Shown here in pieces: positions 53,237 through 61,602 of a stretch of 64,000 nucleotides of DNA. Below the pieces are notes generated by a model. The model was not told where the DNA came from, ran no database searches, and saw only the letters and a list, made by a program, of their open reading frames with translations. The stretch is from positions 1,550,001 through 1,614,000 of the forward strand of contig NC_019964.1 of assembly GCF_000328525.1 (NCBI RefSeq), written 5' to 3'. Within the stretch, counting starts at the first letter, position 1. Every line of letters starts with the position of its first letter. Origin of the DNA: Halovivax ruber XH-70. GTDB taxonomy: Archaea > Halobacteriota > Halobacteria > Halobacteriales > Natrialbaceae. A program made the position numbers and the translations under genes.

Positions 53237-53269
53237 GCCGGAATGGACGCAAAACACGCGCTCGAACAC
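53237..53269 (+). pseudogene. 33-nt duplicated fragment of the GTP cyclohydrolase III 3' end
   Basis: Bases 53237-53269 are identical to 53097-53129 within the preceding gene, coding the GMDAKHALEH region. They lie exactly 140 nt apart, in otherwise unrelated intergenic DNA. The copy is not part of any gene. It looks like a recent partial duplication. Confidence 0.85.
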
Positions 53270-53319
53270 ACTGCAATCATCGAGAGACTGCCACACTGGT
53301 TTCCGTCACGAAGCAGCGG

Positions 53320-53325
53320 TTTTTT
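53320..53325 (+). terminator. Possible T-run terminator
   Basis: Six T residues lie in the intergenic region after the cyclohydrolase gene and its fragment, about 100 nt before the next gene. They are a plausible archaeal termination site. Confidence 0.35.
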
Positions 53326-53426
53326 CTCGCACAGAACGCCCAGATAGTGGCTCAGAAAAGTAGATGGCACGGCGGAATAAGCGTATCGGGGCTAGGTTTT
53401 AGGGGGACTGCGTGTTAACCCCTCAC

Positions 53427-53999
53427 ATGGAACCGGAGGTGTCGGTCAAAGACGTTCTGACGACGTCCTACGTGGGCGTCAGTGAGTCCGATAGCGTTCG
53501 CGGTGCTGTCGAACTCATGCGAACCGAGCGAGCGGGTTCGGTGCTGGTGGTCCGCGGATCGAGTGCGATCGGAATCATGACAGAGTGGGACGTCCTGGGC
53601 GTCGTCGAAGACGGAACCGATCCGTCGACCGTGACCGTCGGATCCGTAATGTCGTCACCGGTGATCTCGATCCCGCCGGATCACTCGCTCACCGACGCCG
53701 CGGACGTCATGGCGCGTGACGAGATCAGAAATCTGGTCGTCGAGGACGGCGACGGGATCGTCGGCGTGTTGACCCAGCGAGACGTCATCACCGCGGCGGG
53801 CTCGTTTACCGGTGCGACGGCCATCGACGAGGCCGAACTCCGAACGATGGCGACGCCCGAGTCGGGCGCGGTCCAGGCAGCAGCGAACGGCGGAACCGAG
53901 TACACCACCCAGAGTATCTGTGAAGTCTGTGGATCGCTTGCCGATTCACTCTGGGAACGAAACGGACAACTCGTCTGTACCGATTGCCGGTCGGTCTGA
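53427..53999 (+). CDS. CBS-pair protein with C-terminal zinc ribbon
   Basis: The 190-residue protein has two CBS domains (about 8-65 and 70-125), which often bind adenosyl nucleotides, followed by a linker and a zinc ribbon with CxxC pairs C165/C168 and C184/C187 (CEVCGS, CTDCR). Such proteins are thought to be energy-state sensors with an interaction tail. A GTG 15 nt upstream is an alternative start. It is upstream of pgk but 59 nt separate them. Confidence 0.85.
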   Translation: MEPEVSVKDVLTTSYVGVSESDSVRGAVELMRTERAGSVLVVRGSSAIGIMTEWDVLGVVEDGTDPSTVTVGSVMSSPVISIPPDHSLTDAADVMARDEIRNLVVEDGDGIVGVLTQRDVITAAGSFTGATAIDEAELRTMATPESGAVQAAANGGTEYTTQSICEVCGSLADSLWERNGQLVCTDCRSV

Positions 54000-54058
54000 G
54001 CCGCCGCGAATGCGTCCGATAGAAAGACCTTTTGGGACGGTCAGTGGATCTCCGTGTA

Positions 54059-55267
54059 ATGATTGCCACCCTCGACGATCTCGACGCGGCTGGGACCGTC
54101 GTCGGGCTCCGTGTCGACATCAACAGTCCGGTCGACGCGGACGGCCGTCTGCTCGACGATTCTCGCATCAGAGCCCACGTCGGTACGATCTCGTCTCTGC
54201 TCGAACGTAACGCCCGCGTCGCGCTCCTCGCACACCAGGGCCGCCCGGGCGGTGACTCGTTCACGACACTCGAACCGCACGCTGATCGACTGAACGAACT
54301 CCTCGACGCACCCGTCGAGTACGTCGACGAGACCCACGGCACGTCAGCCAGGGCTGCCATCGCCGATCTCACGGACGGTACGTGTGTCGTCCTCGAGAAC
54401 ACTCGGTTCTACAGCGAGGAGTACATGGAGTTCGACTCCGCCGACGCGGCAACGACGCATCTCGTCGAGCGACTCGCGCCGGTCCTCGACGTCTACGTCA
54501 ACGACGCGTTCGCCGCAGCCCACCGATCCCAGCCCTCGATCGTTGGATTCCCGCACGTTCTTCCGAGCTACGCCGGTCAGGTCATGGAACGGGAACTCGC
54601 TGTCTTAGACGACATCGAATCGACGACATGCCCGCGAACCTACGTCCTCGGCGGCGCGAAAGTGTCGGGGTCGATCGACGCTGCCCGTGACGTACTCGAA
54701 CGTGATCTCGCCGATACGGTCCTCACCGCCGGCGTGGTCGGCAACGTCTTTCTCGTCGCCGACGATCACGACGTCGGGAAGGCGAGTACCGACTTCATCT
54801 ACGACCAGGGCTACTGGGACGAGATCGACCGCGCGGCCGCTCTCCTCGAGGAGTACGGCGATCGGATCGAGTACCCACGCGACGTGGCCGTCGAACGCAA
54901 CGGCGACCGAGTCGAACTTCCCGTCGGCGAGATGCCGCCGGCTGACGACGAGCCAGCGATGGACGTCGGCACGGAGACCCTCGCAGCGTACGAGGAGATC
55001 CTCGAAGAATCGGAGACGGTCATCCTCAACGGGCCCGCTGGCGTCTACGAGAACGAGACGTTCGCCGAGGGAACCCAGTCACTGTACCGGGCCGCTGCCA
55101 CTGTCGAGACGAGCATCGTCGGAGGCGGTGACACGGCCTCGGCGATGAACGCCCTCGGAATCGACGGGTTCACACACGTGAGTACCGGTGGCGGGGCGGC
55201 ACTCGCGCTACTCACCGGCGACACCCTGCCCGCCGTCTGCGCCCTCGACAATGCCCCAGTATCCTGA
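54059..55267 (+). CDS. pgk: Phosphoglycerate kinase
   Basis: Pgk interconverts 1,3-bisphosphoglycerate and 3-phosphoglycerate with ADP/ATP in glycolysis and gluconeogenesis. The 402-residue protein has LRVDINSPV, LLAHQGRPGGD, YVNDAFAAAHRSQPS, LGGAKVSGS, the ATP-loop VILNGPAGVYE and the final VSTGGGAAL. The start is ATG 54059; nine residues upstream in the frame are not family-like. Its stop overlaps the acetyltransferase gene by 17 nt. Confidence 0.95.
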   Translation: MIATLDDLDAAGTVVGLRVDINSPVDADGRLLDDSRIRAHVGTISSLLERNARVALLAHQGRPGGDSFTTLEPHADRLNELLDAPVEYVDETHGTSARAAIADLTDGTCVVLENTRFYSEEYMEFDSADAATTHLVERLAPVLDVYVNDAFAAAHRSQPSIVGFPHVLPSYAGQVMERELAVLDDIESTTCPRTYVLGGAKVSGSIDAARDVLERDLADTVLTAGVVGNVFLVADDHDVGKASTDFIYDQGYWDEIDRAAALLEEYGDRIEYPRDVAVERNGDRVELPVGEMPPADDEPAMDVGTETLAAYEEILEESETVILNGPAGVYENETFAEGTQSLYRAAATVETSIVGGGDTASAMNALGIDGFTHVSTGGGAALALLTGDTLPAVCALDNAPVS

Positions 55268-55763
55268 GCCAGTCGTCGAATTTGCGTCTGGAACTGACGT
55301 CGATCAGGTCCTCGAGTGCTGGCTCCGACTGGCCGACGAACAACGCGCACACGGCTCTGCGGTCCACGTCGACGACAACCGAGAACCGATGCGACAGATT
55401 CTGTCGGCACAACAGGTCGCGAACGGCCTCCTCGTCGCGAGGGTGGGCGACGAGATCGTTGGCTTCGTGACCTTCACCGTCGAGACCGAGACGGTCGCCG
55501 TCGACCCAACGCGTGGCCTCCTCACGAATATCTGGGTCGACCCGGCCCACCGCAACGAAGGGATCGGCACAGCGTTACTCGATGCAGCCGAAACGGAACT
55601 CGCCGACCGGGGGGCCGACGTCTGCCGACTCGAAGTACTGGAGGACAACGAATCAGCTCGCCGATTCTATCGCGACCACGACTACGAATCGCGCCGCCGG
55701 ATCATGGAACGGTCACTTCGAGCGCGAGAGAAAAACGATACACACTCAAAGGGTGACGGCTAA
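55251..55763 (+). CDS. GNAT-family N-acetyltransferase
   Basis: The 170-residue protein has the acetyl-CoA motif A LTNIWVDPAHRNEGIGTALLDAAE (R-N-E-G-x-G) and the downstream NESARRFYRDHDYESR. The acceptor is unknown. It overlaps pgk by 17 nt and so is translationally coupled. A substrate among glycolytic or protein N-termini is possible but unsupported. Confidence 0.87.
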   Translation: MPQYPEPVVEFASGTDVDQVLECWLRLADEQRAHGSAVHVDDNREPMRQILSAQQVANGLLVARVGDEIVGFVTFTVETETVAVDPTRGLLTNIWVDPAHRNEGIGTALLDAAETELADRGADVCRLEVLEDNESARRFYRDHDYESRRRIMERSLRAREKNDTHSKGDG

Positions 55764-55787
55764 GGCCGGAGTGACGACCGAAAACGC

Positions 55788-55861
55788 GCCAGGGGAGCAT
55801 GGGCGGTTCATGCACTCGACTTGTAATCGAGACTTCGTGGGTTCAAATCCCACCCCTGGCT
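55788..55861 (+). tRNA. tRNA-Thr(UGU)
   Basis: The 74-nt gene has acceptor strands GCCAGGG (55788-55794) and CCCTGGC (55854-55860), a D-arm GCAT..ATGC, an anticodon arm CTCGA-CTTGTAA-TCGAG with anticodon TGT, and T-arm GTGGG-TTCAAAT-CCCAC. The discriminator is T. No intron and no encoded CCA are seen. Unlike the tRNA-Ser gene it has no repeats downstream. Confidence 0.93.
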
Positions 55862-56087
55862 TCGGACTTTACGTTCAAAGCTAGTCTCCCTGTAGTCAGC
55901 CAGTTGAACGGAGCGGCCCTTGAATCGACTGTCGAATCGAGACGGTTCATCAGCCGATACGGATGAAGAGCAGCTCCTACTTTAATCAGCTCCCAAGATA
56001 GTCCAGATATGGACTATTTAACGTATTATGGGATATAATTGGACAATCTCGGTAGCTTTATCAGTCGTGGCGGGTTGGATCGATGCA

Positions 56088-56363
56088 ATGCTGGTTTCAG
56101 CGGATCGATCAGCGGGGGTGGAGGAGTCACTGAGCGTCTCGATCGTCAGTGCGATTGCGAACGCGGAAGGCGTGGACCCGACGGCCATCCGTCCGCCGGA
56201 GTACGAAGCGCTCTATCACGTGTGTAATCCCGATGCACTGGAGTCACTGTTCTCGTACGACGACGATGCAACGCCAGGATCGGTTCAATTCGAGTTCTGT
56301 GGGTACGACGTCACCGTCACCAGTGATGGATCGGTGTCCGTCTCTGACCCGGGGTCAGAGTAA
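56088..56363 (+). CDS. HalOD1 output-domain protein
   Basis: The 91-residue protein is essentially a single HalOD1 domain: SVSIVSAIANAEGVDPTAIRPPEYEALYHVCNPDALESLFS...FEFCGYDVTVTSDGSVSV. HalOD1 is a haloarchaeal domain proposed as a signalling output. The start is uncertain; a longer frame begins at 56028 and includes a hydrophobic stretch. AT-rich DNA (about 56005-56040) upstream could be the promoter. Confidence 0.8.
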   Translation: MLVSADRSAGVEESLSVSIVSAIANAEGVDPTAIRPPEYEALYHVCNPDALESLFSYDDDATPGSVQFEFCGYDVTVTSDGSVSVSDPGSE

Positions 56364-56396
56364 TCGAGTTCGACACGATCAGCTCTCGACTGACGA

Positions 56397-57152
56397 CTAG
56401 TCCGTCGTCGAGTGAGCGTCGCGGAAGATCGTTTCGTCGAGTCGAGTCGTCACTTCGGTCGCGATGGGTTCGAGATTGATCGTGTCGGCCTGATTGTACT
56501 CGACGAGCGTCTCGAGGGCGGACTCACTCCCTCGTTCGTACTCGTGCCAGAGGCGAACGGCGTCGCGGCCGGAGATGTCCGGCCGATCCCGCTCGATACC
56601 GAGGGTGTGTTCGACGTCGGAGAGCCCACCGGTGAGTCCGACGGTCCGACACGCAGAGTAGAGGTCCATGTGCGGCAGTGTGAGATCGAGATCGAAATTG
56701 TACTCGAGAAATGGAACGTCGAACCGGCGCCCGTTGAAGGTCACTAGCAACGGAACGGAGTCGAGTCGGGCAGCGAGCCGGTCGGCTGTCAGGTCGTCGC
56801 CGCGAACGAGTGTTTCGGCGGTGCCGTTCTGATAGAGCGAGACGGTCGTGACCACGTTGCGTTCCCGACTCAACCCGGTCGTCTCGATGTCGAGATAGCA
56901 CGCCTCGGACCCGGCGTTTTCGAACAGTCGCCAGTGGGAGTTCGCCGGCACGCACTCGGCAAAGAAGTCGTAGGCACCACGGTCGAGTCGATCCTGGGCA
57001 GTGTCGATGAACGACTCGATCCGATCTGCCAGTGTCTGCCCGACGACCGACCCGTCGAACTCCTCCCAGTGTCTGACGCCGGCCTCCCACAGTTTCCGTT
57101 CCGTCTTCTCGCCGACGCCACGAACTGGATTGAAACTGTTTTCGATACGCAC
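56397..57152 (-). CDS. RNase H-like (YprB-type) nuclease
   Basis: The 251-residue protein has an N-terminal helix-hairpin-helix-like VRGVGEKTERKLWEAGV (10-26) and a RNase H-like exonuclease core with LDIETTGL (Asp 88, Glu 90) and FNGRRFDVPFLE, plus DLYSACR and a C-terminal NQADTINLEPI segment with a further Asp. It is predicted to cut or trim nucleic acids. Its stop lies just past the HalOD1 gene end, convergent. Confidence 0.85.
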   Translation of the reverse strand: MRIENSFNPVRGVGEKTERKLWEAGVRHWEEFDGSVVGQTLADRIESFIDTAQDRLDRGAYDFFAECVPANSHWRLFENAGSEACYLDIETTGLSRERNVVTTVSLYQNGTAETLVRGDDLTADRLAARLDSVPLLVTFNGRRFDVPFLEYNFDLDLTLPHMDLYSACRTVGLTGGLSDVEHTLGIERDRPDISGRDAVRLWHEYERGSESALETLVEYNQADTINLEPIATEVTTRLDETIFRDAHSTTD

Positions 57153-57221
57153 AGCCGTTCTGGATCGGCAGCGGCAAAAAGGGACTCGCTTCGATTCGAA
57201 ATGTTCTGGACGGAGCCGGAC

Positions 57222-59117
57222 TTAGCTGTTGTCGGAGAGATACAACGTCCGATCGATCACTTCGACGATCGCCGCCTCCCACTGGGAGACGTCAGTTCCC
57301 TCGGCATCGGGGATATCGACGACGATCCGGTTGCCAGCAACGGACACGTCGACGTCAACGTCGCTCTCGTTGGCGAAACTCTGGAGTTGATACGTGAGCA
57401 GACGCTTCGTGGATTGGCCCGCGTCGGCCGTCTCGAGATCGTACACGAGGACGACACCGTCGTCGTCCTTCTCCGCACTGGACGTCACCCCGTGAGCGGA
57501 CCGAGCGAGCGAGGGCTCCGACTCGTTGACCGCTTCGACGGCGTCGTCGACCGTGAGGGACGGTTCCGACGTGTCGTCCGGGGAAAACTCCTCGAACGTA
57601 AACTCCATATCTGGCGTCTCATCGATCTCCTCCGATTGGACATCACCGTTCCCGTCTCGGGCATCGTCATCTCCGTCTTGGGCCGTATCCACATCCTCGT
57701 CTGGGGGTGTATCCGCTTCCCCATCTGGGCTGGTATCCTCATCCACGACCGGACGGTCGTCCACCTCGTCCGCAACTGAATCGACAGCATCACTTTCGGA
57801 AGGAACCGGTTCCACGGCGGTCGGTGACTCCTCGGCCGCGGATTCGTCCTCCGACGGTTCGACCTCGTCAGTCGCTGCACGCGACTCATCGGTTCCAGTC
57901 GCGCCGAAGTCGTCCTCGCTGGCATCGTCTCCTCCAGCACCGATCACGTCCCCCTCACCGTCAGTCTCGGTTTCGGCTGTCCCCATCGTGATCGAATCAA
58001 CCGTCTCCGTCCCCGAGTCGCTCGTTTCCATCGATTCCGCTTCGTCGGGACTGGGTGATTCGGCCGTCGACGACGGTGAATCGACACGTTCACCTGTATC
58101 GTCGGTTCTGGGGTCGGTATCGTCCCCGGGTGACGCTTCAGCGTCGTCTTCGGGTGCCGATGAATCGTCTGTTCTATCGCCTCCCCCTCCGATCGCGTCT
58201 GTACCGTCGGCCTCCTCGGATTCAGTATCGTCTCGTTCGTTCGCTTCCTGCGAGTCAGGAGCTGTCGTCTCCGTCGTGGCTGCTCCATCGGGATCGACGA
58301 CGATCGGTTCGTCGGATGGACCCGTTTCGTCTCCGTCACCATCCGTCGGTGTCGGTTCGACGTCACCGGCCTCGAGTTCACCGGCGATGGGCGATCGACC
58401 GTCGGCGACGGCGTCCCAGTCGATGCGAGTCCGATACCAGGGCGTTCGATCCGGCGACGTGATGAATCGGCCCCAGTTCGGAGTGGAATCGCTTCCAGTA
58501 GGAGTGGCCTCGGCAGACCCAGTCGATCCTTCGTCGGCAGAATCCGTCTCCGCGTTCGCAACCTCTTCCGCATCCGACGCCGGCCACTCAGCGACCTCGG
58601 AAGCATTTCGAACGGGCGTCGGATCGGCACCGACCGATTGTCTCGATCGTCGTGGCTCGGGATCGGCGGTATTGTCCTGCGCCTCGGGGCCAGTCGTCTC
58701 GCTCGGTTCCGGTTGATCCCTCGCAGTCGCAGACGGATCGGTTCGAGCCGCGTCTGGTGGTTCTGTGCGGGCTCCCTCAGCGTGTGGAGAACGACGATCG
58801 GTTGCTGGGTCGCCAGTCGGACTGTCCGATCGGGGAGACGGGTGCGGTCCCGCCTGTGTCCGTGGCGAGCCACCGGACGTGATCGTTCCGCCGCCGCTCA
58901 GGTGGACCTGCGGTCCGCCGCCTCCGGGCGCACCGGAGACGGCTCGTTCCATGTCGGTGAGGTCGTCGTCGACCGTATCTTCCAGTTTGTCGAGCTTGTC
59001 CGCCACACCACGGATGGCGAGCGCGACATCCCAGAGGACGACCACACCGAAGAACAAGAGCGCGAGCAACACCGTTACCGCAACGCCGCCGAGAATTTGT
59101 GCGTCGACTGCGACCAT
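57222..59117 (-). CDS. Membrane-anchored acidic protein with globular C-terminus
   Basis: The 631-residue protein has one N-terminal membrane helix (about 6-33, LGGVAVTVLLALLFFGVVVLW), a short coiled-coil (about 37-58), then a very long Asp/Glu/Ser/Thr-rich low-complexity linker of about 460 residues, and a folded-looking C-terminus of about 100 residues (DDGVVLVYDLETADAGQSTKRLLTYQLQ... ending TLYLSDNS). I know no family. The topology suggests a reach-and-bind protein. The TATA-like box on the minus strand is at 59149-59154. Confidence 0.75.
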   Translation of the reverse strand: MVAVDAQILGGVAVTVLLALLFFGVVVLWDVALAIRGVADKLDKLEDTVDDDLTDMERAVSGAPGGGGPQVHLSGGGTITSGGSPRTQAGPHPSPRSDSPTGDPATDRRSPHAEGARTEPPDAARTDPSATARDQPEPSETTGPEAQDNTADPEPRRSRQSVGADPTPVRNASEVAEWPASDAEEVANAETDSADEGSTGSAEATPTGSDSTPNWGRFITSPDRTPWYRTRIDWDAVADGRSPIAGELEAGDVEPTPTDGDGDETGPSDEPIVVDPDGAATTETTAPDSQEANERDDTESEEADGTDAIGGGGDRTDDSSAPEDDAEASPGDDTDPRTDDTGERVDSPSSTAESPSPDEAESMETSDSGTETVDSITMGTAETETDGEGDVIGAGGDDASEDDFGATGTDESRAATDEVEPSEDESAAEESPTAVEPVPSESDAVDSVADEVDDRPVVDEDTSPDGEADTPPDEDVDTAQDGDDDARDGNGDVQSEEIDETPDMEFTFEEFSPDDTSEPSLTVDDAVEAVNESEPSLARSAHGVTSSAEKDDDGVVLVYDLETADAGQSTKRLLTYQLQSFANESDVDVDVSVAGNRIVVDIPDAEGTDVSQWEAAIVEVIDRTLYLSDNS

Positions 59118-59148
59118 CTGTATTCGATACTTGAATCGGCCGTTCGAC

Positions 59149-59154
59149 GTATAG
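59149..59154 (-). promoter_or_regulatory. TATA-like box for the acidic membrane protein gene
   Basis: On the minus strand CTATAC lies about 34 nt before the ATG (59117). Only spacing and base composition support it. Confidence 0.4.
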
Positions 59155-59350
59155 TGTTTGTTGCCGTATCGAGCCCTAAATCGACGCTCGAGGCGTCCGT
59201 ATTCGAGCCGTTCGACAGGGTTCTCGCTGATATCCGTCTGCACCGCTTTACCTGTCAGTTTAGTATAACGGGAGAAAATGGGTGACCGCAATCGTCACAC
59301 TGTCGCTCTGTTCTCGCTGTAGTCGGTGGAATCTCACCAGGACTGGACGT

Positions 59351-59995
59351 TCACAGCGGCAACCACTCCGTCGGCGTCTCGCTATCGCGAAGATGCCAGC
59401 GATGTTCGACGGTATCGTCGGTAGATCGGAGTGTTACGACGGCATCGAAGAGCGGTTCGAAGAGTCGAACGGCCTCGGACTCGCGTTCGATCGGGAGGTG
59501 GTAGTGGCCCATCCCTCGGCTTCGGCGCGTCCGGGTCGATAGTACGTGCAACAATCGAAAGACGACTTCCGAATCGTACGCAGCCAACAGATCGGCGACC
59601 GAATCGACGCAGACACGGAGTGACGCCGGTCCGAGATCGGTCCTGGATTCGAGTCGGTCGATTCGGTCGCCGAACTCCAGGCCGACCGTTCCGAGTGTCG
59701 GGAGAACTCTGATGTGGTCCTCCTCCGTCGGTTCGGCCGCCGTCCTATCCGGGTCGAGAAGGAAATACTGTGTCTGCGAGGGTCGATCTGCAGGAATCCG
59801 TGAGCGGTCGGTGGAAACGACGAGCCGGTGCGTGGTCGATTCACCGGCCCCCAGAAACCGAGAACAAACGTGCCCGTGGCTCGCCGCAGCCGGTTCGCCA
59901 ACCAACAGGACGTTACTCCCGTTTCGCTTCAACGTTCCGAGTTCCTGGACGAAAGAGGAACGTTCCGGAACGCCGACCCCAAGCTCGCTTCCCAT
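59351..59995 (-). CDS. Haloarchaeal RecA-like/HTR-like protein (DUF7504-like)
   Basis: The 214-residue protein resembles haloarchaeal HTR-like proteins with a degenerate RecA/KaiC core: NVLLVGEPAAASHGHVCSRFLG, then LRVCVDSVADLLAAYDSEVVFRLLHVLSTRTRRSRGMGHYHLP. The P-loop is not intact (GEPAAASHG), so ATP binding is doubtful. A minus-strand TATA-like ACTTATTT at 60021-60028 precedes it by about 29 nt. Confidence 0.7.
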   Translation of the reverse strand: MGSELGVGVPERSSFVQELGTLKRNGSNVLLVGEPAAASHGHVCSRFLGAGESTTHRLVVSTDRSRIPADRPSQTQYFLLDPDRTAAEPTEEDHIRVLPTLGTVGLEFGDRIDRLESRTDLGPASLRVCVDSVADLLAAYDSEVVFRLLHVLSTRTRRSRGMGHYHLPIERESEAVRLFEPLFDAVVTLRSTDDTVEHRWHLRDSETPTEWLPL

Positions 59996-60020
59996 TCAAT
60001 CAGTGTATTGCCACTACTAC

Positions 60021-60028
60021 AAATAAGT
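60021..60028 (-). promoter_or_regulatory. TATA-like box for the HTR-like gene
   Basis: AAATAAGT on the plus strand reads ACTTATTT on the minus strand, about 29 nt before the ATG at 59995. It is framed by GCCAC and GTGGC arms (60010-60014, 60032-60036), a weak dyad. Confidence 0.45.
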
Positions 60029-60165
60029 ATTGTGGCCATAAAATCATCCGATAGAATTAGCCAATGGCAATTTTCCCCCAACGAACTTCCTCTTTCACTT
60101 CAAGCGTGGTGCCAGTGAACCAGCATGCCGAAACCAGGAGGATGGATGTGGACCGCACGGATCAC

Positions 60166-60172
60166 CTTTATT
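60166..60172 (+). promoter_or_regulatory. TATA-like box for the 323-residue gene
   Basis: CTTTATT is centred about 28 nt before the ATG at 60197, which supports that start and a near-leaderless transcript. Confidence 0.5.
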
Positions 60173-60196
60173 CACGTAGCGTCCGAGTCGATAGCC

Positions 60197-61168
60197 ATGA
60201 GTCGAGACGACCGCGCGGCAGCACTCGAGGACCTTGCGGACGCGATCCGCGACCTGAGCGACGCTATCGACGAGCGTTCTCGTGATCGATCCATATCAGC
60301 GCCGTCCATGCGCGACGTGCTCCGAGTGGCTGGCGAACAGGCGATTCCGACGCTGATAACGCTCCTCGAAGCCCAGATTCGGGCTCTCAAGGCGATGCAA
60401 CGTGGTTCACGACTCGTTCGTCGCGGGAACCGGGCGGAGGATCGAATACGCTCGTCGATCGGTGAGGGGCGCACTCGGCGTCCAGACGCCGACGGCATGG
60501 TCGACCAACTTGGAACGACCATCGACGCGATTCAGCGCCGGCTCGGGGACACCGACGAGGAGACACAGGCCCTGCTCGACCGGACCCGATCGATCTACGA
60601 GGAGATCGATCGAACGATTGCGCCACAGACTGACGACACCACCAGTCAAGACGACGGGTTCCGGATCGAGATAGACGAGGGAGACGGCGACACGACCGAT
60701 AGCTCCGAAGAAGTTGGAGGACAATCGAATACGGGATCGACGAAATCTGCTGGCGATCACGTCGACGTGGATGCAGAACTCCGCACCCTCAAGGACCAGT
60801 ACGGCACAGGGACCGATCCCGAACCTCGAGAGAGCACGGACGAGGCACACGATCGTGAACAGACCGGTCAGCCGGGCCAAACGGACGGCCCACCTGGCGA
60901 TAGCGAAACGGGAACGAATGACAAACCGGCTGTCGATGACGAGTCGGGCACTGGAAGCGACTCGGACGACGAAGGCGATTCGAGCGACGACGGTTCGAAC
61001 TCGCGCGAGCAACCGGCGCCCGGGCGCGGGGATTTTGACCCGGCCGACGACGATGATCCGACCGATTCCGATGGCTCCTACGCCGGTGAGCAAGATTCAG
61101 CAGAACAGCATTCCGAGAAATCAACCACCGAAACCGCCGAGGACGAGCCCGACGACGTCGATCAGTAA
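60197..61168 (+). CDS. Acidic, largely disordered haloarchaeal protein
   Basis: The 323-residue protein has a helical N-terminal part (residues 1-150: RDDRAAALEDLADAIRDLSDAIDERS, and a region resembling ALKAMQRGSRLVRRG) that may be a coiled-coil, and then about 170 residues of Asp/Ser/Gly/Thr low complexity. ATG 60197 is chosen for the TATA spacing; a start at 60125 would place a random segment before the promoter. I recall similar haloarchaeal families (DUF7547-like) but cannot confirm. The function is unknown; it is divergent from the HTR-like gene. Confidence 0.72.
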   Translation: MSRDDRAAALEDLADAIRDLSDAIDERSRDRSISAPSMRDVLRVAGEQAIPTLITLLEAQIRALKAMQRGSRLVRRGNRAEDRIRSSIGEGRTRRPDADGMVDQLGTTIDAIQRRLGDTDEETQALLDRTRSIYEEIDRTIAPQTDDTTSQDDGFRIEIDEGDGDTTDSSEEVGGQSNTGSTKSAGDHVDVDAELRTLKDQYGTGTDPEPRESTDEAHDREQTGQPGQTDGPPGDSETGTNDKPAVDDESGTGSDSDDEGDSSDDGSNSREQPAPGRGDFDPADDDDPTDSDGSYAGEQDSAEQHSEKSTTETAEDEPDDVDQ

Positions 61169-61209
61169 GTCCTCGGTCCAGGTCGATGTGACGCGTCGGG
61201 ACGTGCGTC

Positions 61210-61602
61210 TCACTCCGAAACGGGCTCGAATCGATAGCCGTCCCAGTCCTGACTGTCCCGCGCTCGTATGCTGGGTTCGGGATCGCGCAGTTCGTCGACG
61301 TACACTGGTTGTACCGTCTGACCGATCGAGACGTCTCCGTCCACCTGCCCGATCGCTCTCACCGATTCGCCGTCGACGGTAAACTCGACGATAGCGAGTG
61401 TGTTCGGTTCGCGGACACCCGGCGGTGGAGCCGTACTCGTGGTCCAGGTGAGGACTTCGGCTGTATACTCGCTCAGATCGATCGATTCGATCGGATCGCC
61501 GCCGTCCGGCCCGACGGGATGGCCTGGATACGTGATCGTCCCATCGTCGTAGCGAACCGCTTCCATCGATGGCGTGTCGTCCGCGGGGTCGGATTCGGTC
61601 AT
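61210..61602 (-). CDS. DUF35-like OB-fold protein, thiolase partner
   Basis: The 130-residue protein has the OB-fold region (PGVREPNTLAIVEFTVDGESVRAIGQVDG, then IGQTVQPVYVDELR) of DUF35 proteins, which bind archaeal thiolase complexes and act as acyl-CoA bridging proteins. I do not see the zinc-ribbon cysteines that many DUF35 proteins carry at the N-terminus. It overlaps the thiolase gene by 4 nt (ATGA) and follows it, as expected for a stable complex. Confidence 0.8.
   Translation of the reverse strand: MTESDPADDTPSMEAVRYDDGTITYPGHPVGPDGGDPIESIDLSEYTAEVLTWTTSTAPPPGVREPNTLAIVEFTVDGESVRAIGQVDGDVSIGQTVQPVYVDELRDPEPSIRARDSQDWDGYRFEPVSE

Noticed and set aside
53097-53269. Two identical 33-nt repeats with a 107-nt gap as a possible CRISPR seed
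   Set aside because: Only two copies exist, one is inside a gene, and no cas gene is near.
57526-58716. A 396-codon plus-strand frame of Ser-rich sequence
   Set aside because: It mirrors the Asp/Glu/Ser linker of the minus-strand acidic protein; low complexity on the other strand yields Ser repeats.
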